Assembly (NCBI RefSeq): GCF_041435095.1
Contig: NZ_CP108025.1
Location: forward strand, 6,882,001 to 6,946,000
Source: Kitasatospora sp. NBC_00315
Lineage (GTDB): Bacteria > Actinomycetota > Actinomycetes > Streptomycetales > Streptomycetaceae
Length of the DNA: 64,000 nucleotides
Direction of reading: 5' to 3'
Shown in pieces: positions 33,681 through 40,472 of the stretch. The translations under genes were made by a program, and so were the position numbers. Under the pieces are notes generated by a model that had not been told where the DNA came from, made no database searches, and was given only the letters and a program-made list of their open reading frames with translations. The stretch's first letter is position 1; the number at the start of each line of letters is the position of its first letter.

Positions 33681-34379
33681 TCAGGCGGCCAGCATCTTCA
33701 GCAGCTCGGCGGCGAGCGGAGCGGAGGACGCGGGGTTCTGACCGGTGACCAGGTTGCGGTCGACGACCACCTTCGGGGCCCACGGCTCACCCTCCTGGAA
33801 GTCCGCGCCGGCCTGCACCAGGCGGTCCTGGAGCAGCCACTCGGCCCGGTCGGCCAGGCCGGCCTGGGTCTCCTCGGCATTGGTGAACCCGGTCAGCCGG
33901 TACCCGGCGAAGGCGTTGGAGCCGTCCGGGAGGGTGGCGGCCAGCAGTGCGGCCGGGGCATGGCAGACCACGCCGAGCGGCTTACCCGAGGCGAGGGCGT
34001 CGACGAGGAGCCGGCCGGAGGTGGCGCTGACCGCGAGATCCTCCATCGGGCCGTGGCCGCCGGGGTAGAAGACCGCGTCGTAGTCCTCCAGCCGGACGTC
34101 CTCCAGATCGATCGGGTGCTGGAGCTCGGTGGCGGCGTCGAGGCCCGCGGCGATCTCCGCCGCGCCCTCCTCGCCGCCGTTGACCTCGGGAGCGAGGCTG
34201 CCCTTGTCCACGGTCGGGACGACCGCGCCCGGGGTCGCGACGGTGATCCGGTGGCCGGCCGCGGTGAAGGCGCGGTGGGGGGCGACGACCTCCTCGGCCC
34301 AGAAGCCGGTCGGGTGCCGGGTGCCGTCGGCGAGCGTCCAGTAGGTGGCGCCGGTGACGACGAACAGGATCTTCGACAT
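33681..34379 (-). CDS. DJ-1/PfpI type 1 glutamine amidotransferase-like protein
   Basis: A 232-residue protein of the DJ-1/PfpI superfamily, closest in pattern to the Hsp31/glyoxalase III-like group: TGFWAEEVVAPHRAF near the N-terminus (with the conserved Glu), DAVFYPGGHGPMEDL, and nucleophile Cys in GVVCHAPAAL. Members act as glutathione-independent glyoxalases or chaperones. The C-terminal half has NAEETQAGLADRAEWLLQDRL and NLVTGQNPASS, both typical. GGAGAAGAG before the ATG. A PadR regulator gene lies upstream on the same strand with a 257-bp gap, so co-regulation is possible but not shown. Confidence 0.92.
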   Translation of the reverse strand: MSKILFVVTGATYWTLADGTRHPTGFWAEEVVAPHRAFTAAGHRITVATPGAVVPTVDKGSLAPEVNGGEEGAAEIAAGLDAATELQHPIDLEDVRLEDYDAVFYPGGHGPMEDLAVSATSGRLLVDALASGKPLGVVCHAPAALLAATLPDGSNAFAGYRLTGFTNAEETQAGLADRAEWLLQDRLVQAGADFQEGEPWAPKVVVDRNLVTGQNPASSAPLAAELLKMLAA

Positions 34380-34636
34380 GGTGTGTGCTCTTCTCCGAGG
34401 GCGGGCCCGGGGGGCCCGGAGGGATGGTCCGGCGCTCCGGGCCCACCCGCGTGGTGGCCCGGCGCGTCGGTCCGCCGACCTGTCGACCATAGGCCGGGCC
34501 GTCCGCTCACCACCAATGACGGATCCGATGACCGCCATAGGTTTTTCGATGGCTCGACGGCCGCCGCCGCCGAGGCCGCCGTGGTGGCGGGCCGGCGGGC
34601 GCACGCCTCGGCCGGTGGCCCGGAGGTCGGCCGTGC

Positions 34637-35203
34637 TCAGCCCCGGAGCGCCGCGCGCCGTTCGAGGATCCGCAGCGCCAGTGCGCCCCAGCGGATGTTC
34701 TCCCGCTCGAAGTCCATCCCGCGCAGCAGGGTGAGGTAGGGGCCGATCCGCTCGGCGCCGAGGAGATACTCCTCCTCCGGTCGCCCGTCGAGCAGCCGCG
34801 CCCGGAGGCGTTCGTAGCGGGCGAGCTTCGCCGTCGCCCACTCGACCCGTTCGGCGATGGCGGCCCGCACCGCCGCGAGGTCCCCGACATCCGCGCACCG
34901 GACCTTGACCATCAGCTCGTCCCGGATGGCGGTCGGTCGGGCCAGGGGCTCCGCCGTGTAGGCGCGCACGGCCCGAAAGCCGTCCTCGGTGAGCGAGAAG
35001 ACCCGCTTGTTGGGGCGCCGCTCCTGCTCGACGACGCGCGCGGCGATCAGCCCCTCGCCCTCCATCCGCTCCAGCTCGCGGTAGAGCTGCTGGGGGGTGG
35101 CCATCCAGAAGTTGGCGACCGAGGCGTCGAAGGCCTTGGCCAGGTCGTACCCGGAGGCAGCGCCCTCCAGAAGGGCGGCCATCACCGCGTTGCGCAACGC
35201 CAT
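34637..35203 (-). CDS. PadR family transcriptional regulator
   Basis: A 188-residue regulator with an N-terminal winged helix: MALRNAVMAALLEGAASGYDLAKAFDASVANFW, then TPQQLYRELERMEGEGLIAARVV, the PadR pattern. The C-terminal helical domain (DELMVKVRCAD to NIRWGALALRILERR) is of the Vir/AphA-like PadR_C kind. It is divergent from an NTF2-like gene, and the 158-bp spacer has two perfect palindromic elements. It most likely represses itself and the neighbour. Confidence 0.92.
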   Translation of the reverse strand: MALRNAVMAALLEGAASGYDLAKAFDASVANFWMATPQQLYRELERMEGEGLIAARVVEQERRPNKRVFSLTEDGFRAVRAYTAEPLARPTAIRDELMVKVRCADVGDLAAVRAAIAERVEWATAKLARYERLRARLLDGRPEEEYLLGAERIGPYLTLLRGMDFERENIRWGALALRILERRAALRG

Positions 35204-35228
35204 CCGGCCAAGCTAGCACCGCGTCATG

Positions 35229-35246
35229 TAGTCAACAAAGTGACTA
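35229..35246. promoter_or_regulatory. Inverted repeat TAGTCA-N6-TGACTA (candidate PadR operator)
   Basis: A perfect 6-bp inverted repeat with a 6-bp spacer (ACAAAG), 26 bp upstream of the PadR start codon on the minus strand. Its position over the probable PadR promoter suggests autoregulation. Confidence 0.6.
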
Positions 35247-35334
35247 GTCCACCCTGCTCTCCCATGCGGTCGCCCCGCCCGCGCGGGCCCTGGACAGCGC
35301 CCGCGCCCACCCTCATACTCACCGAAACACCTAC

Positions 35335-35346
35335 TCAACTAGTTGA
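35335..35346. promoter_or_regulatory. 12-bp palindrome TCAACTAGTTGA upstream of NTF2-like gene
   Basis: A perfect palindrome 15 bp before the GTG start of the NTF2-like gene, overlapping the expected promoter/5' leader. It shares the CAA and ACTAGT elements with the neighbouring site at 35229-35250 and may be a second PadR operator. Confidence 0.55.
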
Positions 35347-35361
35347 ATACGAGGCTCGACC

Positions 35362-35754
35362 GTGCACCCCTTCCGCCAGGCCGTCGAGAAGCGCGACGAG
35401 GAGGCCGTCGCGGCTCTCCTGGCCGAGAACGTCGTCTTCACCAGTCCGGTCGTCTTCAAGCCGTACCCCGGCAAGGCGATGACCGCGGCCATCCTGCGCG
35501 CCGCGCTGCGCGTCTTCGAGGACTTCCGCTACGTCCGGGAGATCGCCGACCCGGGCGGCCGCGACCACGCACTCGTCTTCACCGCGACGGTGGCCGGCCG
35601 TCAGGTCCAGGGCTGCGACTTCCTGCACCTCGACGAGGACGGGAGGATCGACGAGTTCACCGTGATGGTGCGTCCGCTCTCCGCCGCCCAGGCGCTGGCC
35701 GAGGCGATGGGCGCCGAGTTCGACCGGATCGCCCGGGAGGCGGCCGAGGGGTGA
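35362..35754 (+). CDS. NTF2/SnoaL-like fold protein
   Basis: A 130-residue protein of the NTF2-like superfamily: an N-terminal helix with FRQAVEKRDEEAVAALLAENVVFTSP, then strands FEDFRYVREIADPGGRDHALVFTATVAGRQVQGCDFLHLDEDGRIDEFTVMVRP in the classic order. Many relatives are small-molecule isomerases or binding proteins; no catalytic residues stand out. It starts with GTG at 35362, divergent from the PadR regulator, and is probably under its control. Confidence 0.85.
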   Translation: MHPFRQAVEKRDEEAVAALLAENVVFTSPVVFKPYPGKAMTAAILRAALRVFEDFRYVREIADPGGRDHALVFTATVAGRQVQGCDFLHLDEDGRIDEFTVMVRPLSAAQALAEAMGAEFDRIAREAAEG

Positions 35755-35996
35755 GTCGAGGGCTGAACCGGGTGGTGAGCCGAGGGGTGAACCGGGCGGT
35801 GAACCGGGGGACCGGTTCGTGCGGTGGACGGCGCACGAACGGTCCTGTCCGGCGCGCGCCGTCCGAGTGCGCCCGCGAGGTCCGCGAGCGTCCCCGGGCG
35901 GGGATTGGCCGGATCCGCTTTCGGGGTATCACCTCGGCACCCTGCGCGCCGATCTGAGCAGGGGTACGGCACCGCGGCACAGTGAGGGGCCCCGAC

Positions 35997-36743
35997 ATGG
36001 CCGAGCAACCGCGAGACATCCGCCACGGCAGTCCGGACGACACACAGGGCCAGGACGAGAGGACCGTCAAACGCCTCTGTCTCGGCGTCGGACTGACCGG
36101 TCTGCTGCTGCCGGTCGTCCTGCCCATCGGCAACAGCCTCTTCATGCACCGCGCGGTGTGGCTGGTGTCGATCAGCGCCTCCTACTACACCGGCATGCGC
36201 AACTTCTTCGTCGGCGGCATGTGTGCCATGGGCGTCTTCCTGGTCTGCTACCGGTACGACCGACGGGAGGACAGGTTGAGCTCCGTCGCCGGGCTGCTGG
36301 CCGTCCTGGTCGCCCTCTTCCCGACGCTGCCGCCCTCGTTCGCCGGACGGCGGCCCACGCACTTCCAGCAGGTGACCGGGGTCTTCCACGAGGTGTTCGC
36401 GACCGCGCTGTTCATGGTGCTCGCCTACTTCTGCCTGCGGCTCTTCCGGGACGCTCCCCGGACGGACCGGCGCCGGCGCCGGCGCGCCCTGGTCTACCTG
36501 CTGTGCGGGGGCGCGCTGGTGGCGGGGATCGCGCTGATCGCCGTCTTCGCCGTCCTCCACCTCTCCTGGGGCCTGCCGCTGACCGCGATGTACGCGGGCG
36601 AGTCGCTGGGGGTGATCTCCTTCGGTGTCGCGTGGCTGGTCAGGAGCGAGGCACTGGAGGACGCGGCCACCGCGCTGCGCCGGGTCGGCGGCCGGATGGC
36701 GATGGCGGCCTCCGGCGGCGCGCCGTCCGCCCCGCCCGGGTAG
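35997..36743 (+). CDS. Multi-spanning membrane protein of unknown function
   Basis: A 248-residue protein with about six hydrophobic helices (VGLTGLLLPVVLPIGNSLF, FFVGGMCAMGVFLVCY, LAVLVALFPTL, VFATALFMVLAYFCLRLF and others). It resembles actinobacterial DUF998-like membrane proteins, with ISASYYTGMRNFFVG as the most distinctive segment, but the family is not certain. ATG at 35997 follows GAGGGGC; a GTG at 35982 is also in frame. It is preceded by a 240-bp region with GTGAACCGGG repeats. Confidence 0.72.
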   Translation: MAEQPRDIRHGSPDDTQGQDERTVKRLCLGVGLTGLLLPVVLPIGNSLFMHRAVWLVSISASYYTGMRNFFVGGMCAMGVFLVCYRYDRREDRLSSVAGLLAVLVALFPTLPPSFAGRRPTHFQQVTGVFHEVFATALFMVLAYFCLRLFRDAPRTDRRRRRRALVYLLCGGALVAGIALIAVFAVLHLSWGLPLTAMYAGESLGVISFGVAWLVRSEALEDAATALRRVGGRMAMAASGGAPSAPPG

Positions 36744-36804
36744 CGGCGCCCATGCCCGGCCGTCCCGCTCGACCGGCGGACCGGTCAGCGGTGCGGTCCT
36801 CCTG

Positions 36805-36836
36805 CGGTGGCCCGGTGGCCCGGTGGCCCGGTGGCC
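36805..36836. repeat. Four tandem CGGTGGCC octamers
   Basis: Four exact copies of CGGTGGCC between the membrane protein and the convergent SnoaL-like gene. Non-coding short tandem repeat. Confidence 0.85.
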
Positions 36837-36853
36837 CGGCGCGATCCGGCCGG

Positions 36854-37546
36854 TCAGCCGGGCATCATGCCCATCTGCCGCATCATGGCGACGGCGTCCC
36901 AGCTCCACCAGCCCTCCGTCACCTTGTCCTCCTCGAAGCGGAAGATCGTCATCCCGGCGCACTCGATGGTCTTGTGGCTGGCCGGCATCCCCATGTACTC
37001 GCCGATGTGGGTGCCGCGCCACATCCAGCGGGTGGCCACCTGGTCGCCGTCGGCGAGCTGGCTCCGGATGTCGAAGGTGAAGTCGAACGCCTTGCGGTAG
37101 CCCTCGATCATCTGCTTGACGGCGGCCGGACCGACCGTGTCGCCGTCCATCGACGGGTCGTGGTCGCGGTAGTCCGGCGCCACCAGCTCGTCGATCGCGG
37201 ACATGTCCCCGGTCGGCGGGTCCACCAGCAGCCGACGCGCCGCCTCCTTGTGGAGTCGCTCGTCGCGGACCAGATCGAGGTTGGTGAAGGTGGGCGGCTC
37301 CTGGCAGAGCGCCATCATCTCCCGGAAGATCCGGTCGGTCTCCGGCAGCCCGGAATTGCGCATCGCCGCCTCGTACGAGGGGAACTCGACGATCTCCACG
37401 ATGTGCCGGGCGTCCGCCCGGTCCGCACCGACCATCGCGTGGGTGGCGGTGCGCCTGCCCTGGGTCTCCTCGATCCAGGTGTCCATCAGCCGGTTGAGCT
37501 CGTCCGGCTGGTCCGTACGGCATTCGACGATCTGCACAAAGGTCAT
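36854..37546 (-). CDS. ABM-like / SnoaL-like (ester cyclase) two-domain protein
   Basis: A 230-residue protein. Residues 1-95 look like a dimeric alpha/beta-barrel (antibiotic-biosynthesis-monooxygenase-like) domain: VQIVECRTDQPDELNRLMDTW, HIVEIVEFPSYEAAMRNS. Residues 105-228 are a SnoaL-like polyketide-cyclase/ester-cyclase fold, with VAPDYRDHDPSM, QVATRWMWRGTHIGEYMGMPAS and IFRFEEDKVTEGWWSWD. The second domain keeps the H and D residues typical of SnoaL-like cyclases. The joint role is unknown. CAGGAGG before the ATG is a strong ribosome binding site. Confidence 0.82.
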   Translation of the reverse strand: MTFVQIVECRTDQPDELNRLMDTWIEETQGRRTATHAMVGADRADARHIVEIVEFPSYEAAMRNSGLPETDRIFREMMALCQEPPTFTNLDLVRDERLHKEAARRLLVDPPTGDMSAIDELVAPDYRDHDPSMDGDTVGPAAVKQMIEGYRKAFDFTFDIRSQLADGDQVATRWMWRGTHIGEYMGMPASHKTIECAGMTIFRFEEDKVTEGWWSWDAVAMMRQMGMMPG

Positions 37547-37689
37547 CGCGGACCTCCTGATCCGACCCCCTGCCTGCGTCCGCGACCGCACCCGCTACCA
37601 CTCTCCTCCTCCTGCGGCGCGGGCACCACAGAACCGGCGGTCCCGCGGCGACCGCCGCCGTCGGCCCGCGCCCTCGGCTCGCCGGTGCC

Positions 37690-37790
37690 GTCAGCGCCCG
37701 GTGCCGTCAGCACCCGGTGTCGTCCGGGCCCGGTGTCGTCCGGGCCCGGGTCATTCGGGCCCGGGTCATTCGGGCCCGGGTCATTCGGAC
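37690..37790. repeat. Tandem repeats ending in a gene's 3' end
   Basis: CGGGCCCGGGTCATT occurs three times head to tail (37741-37785), preceded by two copies of a CGGTGTCGTCCGGGCC-type unit and by GCCGTCAGCGCCCGG variants. The third copy supplies the stop codon (TCA on the plus strand at 37781) of the minus-strand kinase gene, so repeat-length changes would alter that protein's C-terminus. Confidence 0.8.
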
Positions 37791-38299
37791 GGGGAGCCCG
37801 CCCGCTCGTGCGGCGGGAGTGTGGTGGGTGCGGGCCCGGCCCGGTCGATCTCCACCCAGACGGCCTTGCCGCCGTCCGCCCCCGGAGTCCACCCCCAGTC
37901 CCGTGCGAGGACGGCGACCACGTTGAGGCCGTTCCCGCCGGCCCGACCCGGCCGGTGCGGGACGCGGGGACGGGGCGCGTCGGGACTGCCGTCCGTGACC
38001 TCCACCCGCAGCCCCCCGGTGGTGCCGTGCAATCGGAGCTCACGCGGGCCGCCGGCGTGCAGGGAGGCGTTGGTGACCAGCTCGGAGACCAGCAGCAGCA
38101 CGTCCTCGGCCACCAGACGCTGGTCCTCGGTGCGGGCCGGCAGCCACTGCCAGTCCCACAGGGCCTGCCGGGTGAAGTCTCGGCAACGGCCGACCGCCTG
38201 CCGGGCGCCGAAGAGAACCAGGCGCCGCAGTTGGCCGTCCGGCGGCAGTCCCGAGGGCTCGGCGAGCCCGTCGCCGGGAAGGATCCGCTCGGAGCGCAT
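37781..38299 (-). CDS. Anti-sigma-factor-type serine kinase (HATPase_c)
   Basis: A 172-residue RsbW/SpoIIAB-like ATPase domain. The N box is DVLLLVSELVTNASLHAGGP, the G1 box VEVTDGSPDAP, and the G2-type region AGGNGLNVVAVLARDWGW; GGKAVWVEI closes the fold. Such proteins bind and hold a SigB/F sigma factor, or phosphorylate a STAS antagonist, in partner switching. It is divergent from a SigB/F-type sigma factor gene 280 bp away and near a STAS protein gene. ATG at 38299 gives the usual length, but the ribosome binding site is weak. The C-terminus ends inside a tandem repeat. Confidence 0.88.
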   Translation of the reverse strand: MRSERILPGDGLAEPSGLPPDGQLRRLVLFGARQAVGRCRDFTRQALWDWQWLPARTEDQRLVAEDVLLLVSELVTNASLHAGGPRELRLHGTTGGLRVEVTDGSPDAPRPRVPHRPGRAGGNGLNVVAVLARDWGWTPGADGGKAVWVEIDRAGPAPTTLPPHERAGSPSE

Positions 38300-38578
38300 G
38301 GCAACGTCACCCCACGACAGGTCCGTCCGTCCGCCCGCCGGCCCTGGACGGAGCCCGCGTACGAAGGACGGCGGCTGGTCCGTGCCCGGTCGTGACCGGG
38401 CCGTTCGAGGACTCTTATGCCCCTTCGGCGGCAGCGGACACATCGTTCGTCCGGGCGGGAGGATGTTCCCGGCCGGACGGCCGGATTCCGCTCCGGACGT
38501 GTCGGCGGAGGCTGACGGGGTAGGCGGTCAGGGAGAAACCGACGACGAGTACCGGTGACCCGTCCCGGAGGTGTCCTC

Positions 38579-39568
38579 ATGTCCGTTCCGCACAGCCCGG
38601 CCGGGCCGACCGGCCCCGCCCGCTCGGCCCGTTCCGGCCGCCCCGACGAGATCGCTCTCCACCCGGCCGCCGTACGGCGGGCCGCCGTCCGCGAGCCAGG
38701 AGCCCGCGGGGCAGGCGCCCGCGCGACCGCCGTCCATGCCGCCCCGACCGGACGTCCCCCCGGGCTGGAGGACCTGCCGCCCGTGCCCGATCCGCGCGGT
38801 ATGGCGCCGGGCGACGCCCGTGAACTGTCGAAGGTGCTCTTCGTGCGCCTGCGGGCGGTCGACGAGGGCGGTCCCGAGTACTCCTACGTGCGCGGGACCC
38901 TGATCGAGCTGAACCTCTCCCTCGTCAGGTTCGCCGCCGGCCGCTTCCGTGGTCGCAGCGAGTCGATGGAGGACATCCTGCAGGTCGGCACCGTCGGCCT
39001 GATCAAGGCGATCGACCGGTTCGCCCCCGAGCGCGACGTGGAGTTCTCCACCTACGCCCTGCCCACCATCACCGGGGAGATCAAGCGGTTCTTCCGGGAC
39101 ACCAGCTGGGCGGTGCACGTCCCCCGCCGCCTGCAGGAGCTACGGCTGTCCCTGGCCCGGGCCACGGACGTGCTCGAACAGGACCTGGAGCGCGCACCCA
39201 CCGTCCGGGAACTGGCCGAGCACCTCCGGCTGGAAGAGGAGGAGGTGGTCGAGGGTCTCGGCGCGAGCAACGCCTACACGGCCGGTTCGCTGGACGCCCA
39301 GACCCAGGCGGACGGTGCCGAGGGCAGCATCGCCGACCGGCTCGGCCGTCCGGACGACGCGATGGACGCGGTCGAGGACCTCGAATCGCTCAGGCCGCTG
39401 ATCGCCCGGCTGCCCGAGCGTGAGCGGGCCATCCTGTCGCTGCGCTTCGTCGGCGACATGACCCAGTCCGAGATCGGGCGACGGCTCGGGATGTCCCAGA
39501 TGCACGTGTCCAGGCTGTTGTCCCACGCGCTCCGGTCCCTGCGGGAGGGCCTGCTCTGCGAGGAGTGA
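38579..39568 (+). CDS. RNA polymerase sigma factor, SigB/F/G subfamily
   Basis: A 329-residue group 3 sigma factor. After a 75-residue Arg/Ala/Pro-rich extension come region 1.2/2 (NLSLVRFAAGRFRGRSESMEDILQVGTVGLIKAIDRFAPERDVEFSTYALPTITGEIKRFFRD, the typical -10 recognition part), region 3 (VPRRLQELRLSLARATDVLEQDL) and region 4 (LPERERAILSLRFVGDMTQSEIGRRLGMSQMHVSRLLSHALRSLR). The SigB/F subfamily drives stress and sporulation genes from GTTT/GGGTA-type promoters and is held by anti-sigma kinases. GGAGG is 6 bp before the ATG. Neighbours are a divergent anti-sigma-type kinase and a convergent STAS protein. Confidence 0.95.
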   Translation: MSVPHSPAGPTGPARSARSGRPDEIALHPAAVRRAAVREPGARGAGARATAVHAAPTGRPPGLEDLPPVPDPRGMAPGDARELSKVLFVRLRAVDEGGPEYSYVRGTLIELNLSLVRFAAGRFRGRSESMEDILQVGTVGLIKAIDRFAPERDVEFSTYALPTITGEIKRFFRDTSWAVHVPRRLQELRLSLARATDVLEQDLERAPTVRELAEHLRLEEEEVVEGLGASNAYTAGSLDAQTQADGAEGSIADRLGRPDDAMDAVEDLESLRPLIARLPERERAILSLRFVGDMTQSEIGRRLGMSQMHVSRLLSHALRSLREGLLCEE

Positions 39569-39681
39569 CGTCCCGGGCCCGCCGGGCCGAGGTGACATCC
39601 GCGGTGCGCCGGGCCGGGCGGGTCGTCCGGACGACCGTCGAGCCGGGCGTCAGGAGGACCGTCGGGCCGGACGGCCCGCCG

Positions 39682-40131
39682 TCAGGCCCGGCCGCCCGTG
39701 CGCCCCTCGCCGGCCGGGTCCTCGCCGGCTGAGTCCGCGCCCTCTGCGGCCCCGCTCCCGGTGGCGAGGGCCTCCTCCACCGAGGCGCAGATCCGGAAGA
39801 CGGCCCCGGTGCCGCTGATCGCCAGCATCCGGGAGACCATGCCGGAGGGCGCCGCGAGGACCAGCCCGGTGTTCGTCGCGTCGGTCTCCGAGCGGGTGTC
39901 CAGCAACAGGTTGAGGCCGGTGGAGTCGCAGAAGGTCAGCCCGGCGCAGTCGACCACCAGCAGATCCGCGCCCGCGTTCGCGCCGGCCCGCAGGGCCTCG
40001 CGCAGCGGCTCGACGGTGTCGTGGTCGAGTTCTCCCTCGGGGCGGACGACCACGCCCCCGGGGCGGTGTTCGACGAGCACCCTGAGCCGCCCGTACGCGT
40101 CCGGCGCTGCACCGCCGGGGTGCTGGTCCAT
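39682..40131 (-). CDS. STAS-domain anti-sigma factor antagonist
   Basis: A 149-residue SpoIIAA/RsbV-like protein. The STAS fold is at about 15-115: VVRPEGELDHDTVEPLREAL, LLVVDCAGLTFCDSTGLNLLL (with Ser in DSTGLN as the residue normally phosphorylated by the anti-sigma kinase), then GMVSRMLAISGTGAVFRI. A 30-residue Glu/Gly/Ala-rich tail follows. When unphosphorylated it would bind the anti-sigma kinase and free the sigma factor. Start ATG at 40131 with GGAGGAGGAG upstream. It is convergent to the sigma gene with 113 bp between stops. Confidence 0.93.
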   Translation of the reverse strand: MDQHPGGAAPDAYGRLRVLVEHRPGGVVVRPEGELDHDTVEPLREALRAGANAGADLLVVDCAGLTFCDSTGLNLLLDTRSETDATNTGLVLAAPSGMVSRMLAISGTGAVFRICASVEEALATGSGAAEGADSAGEDPAGEGRTGGRA

Positions 40132-40197
40132 GGACGGCGCTCCTCCTCCTGGCACACGGCCCCGGCTTCCACGATAGGCGTCGCCGCTCGGCCGCAC

Positions 40198-40311
40198 CCG
40201 TTCGCCGTCGTCCCTTCCGTGTGGCGCAGGACCGGTGCGACGGCGAACGGCCGTTTGCCGTCGAATGCGTACGAAAGCGCACAACCGCGGCCGGGCCTCG
40301 ATCGGTTGTGC
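40198..40311. promoter_or_regulatory. Cluster of inverted repeats in the STAS/amidase divergent region
   Basis: The 13-mer CCGTTCGCCGTCG at 40198-40210 is present inverted at 40238-40250, and a third copy with one change (CCGTTTGCCGTCG) abuts it at 40251-40263. Then GCACAACCG (40279-40287) is inverted exactly at 40303-40311. The region lies between the divergent starts of the STAS gene and the amidase gene and probably carries operators or RNA hairpins for one or both. Confidence 0.6.
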
Positions 40312-40472
40312 CCCCCTCTCGTGCGGACGCGCGATCGGTCAGTGCTAGCGTCACTGGGTCCTGGACGGTGAGGTGCACGGCGGCGACCCGAATCGCACCG
40401 CACCTCCCTGGCCGCCCGACCAGCCCGGCCGACCGTGCCGGGCCCCGGACTCCGGAAGGTCTGCAGACTCCG

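Noticed and set aside
30808..33783. 991-residue version of the ABC-phosphatase fusion with a longer N-terminus
   Set aside because: The extra residues are antisense to the HdeD gene and intergenic DNA; GTG codons at 32646/32637 have ribosome binding sites and give the usual ABC N-terminus.
37741..37785. Possible CRISPR-like array
   Set aside because: The 15-bp units are directly adjacent without spacers and no cas genes are present; it is a simple tandem repeat.
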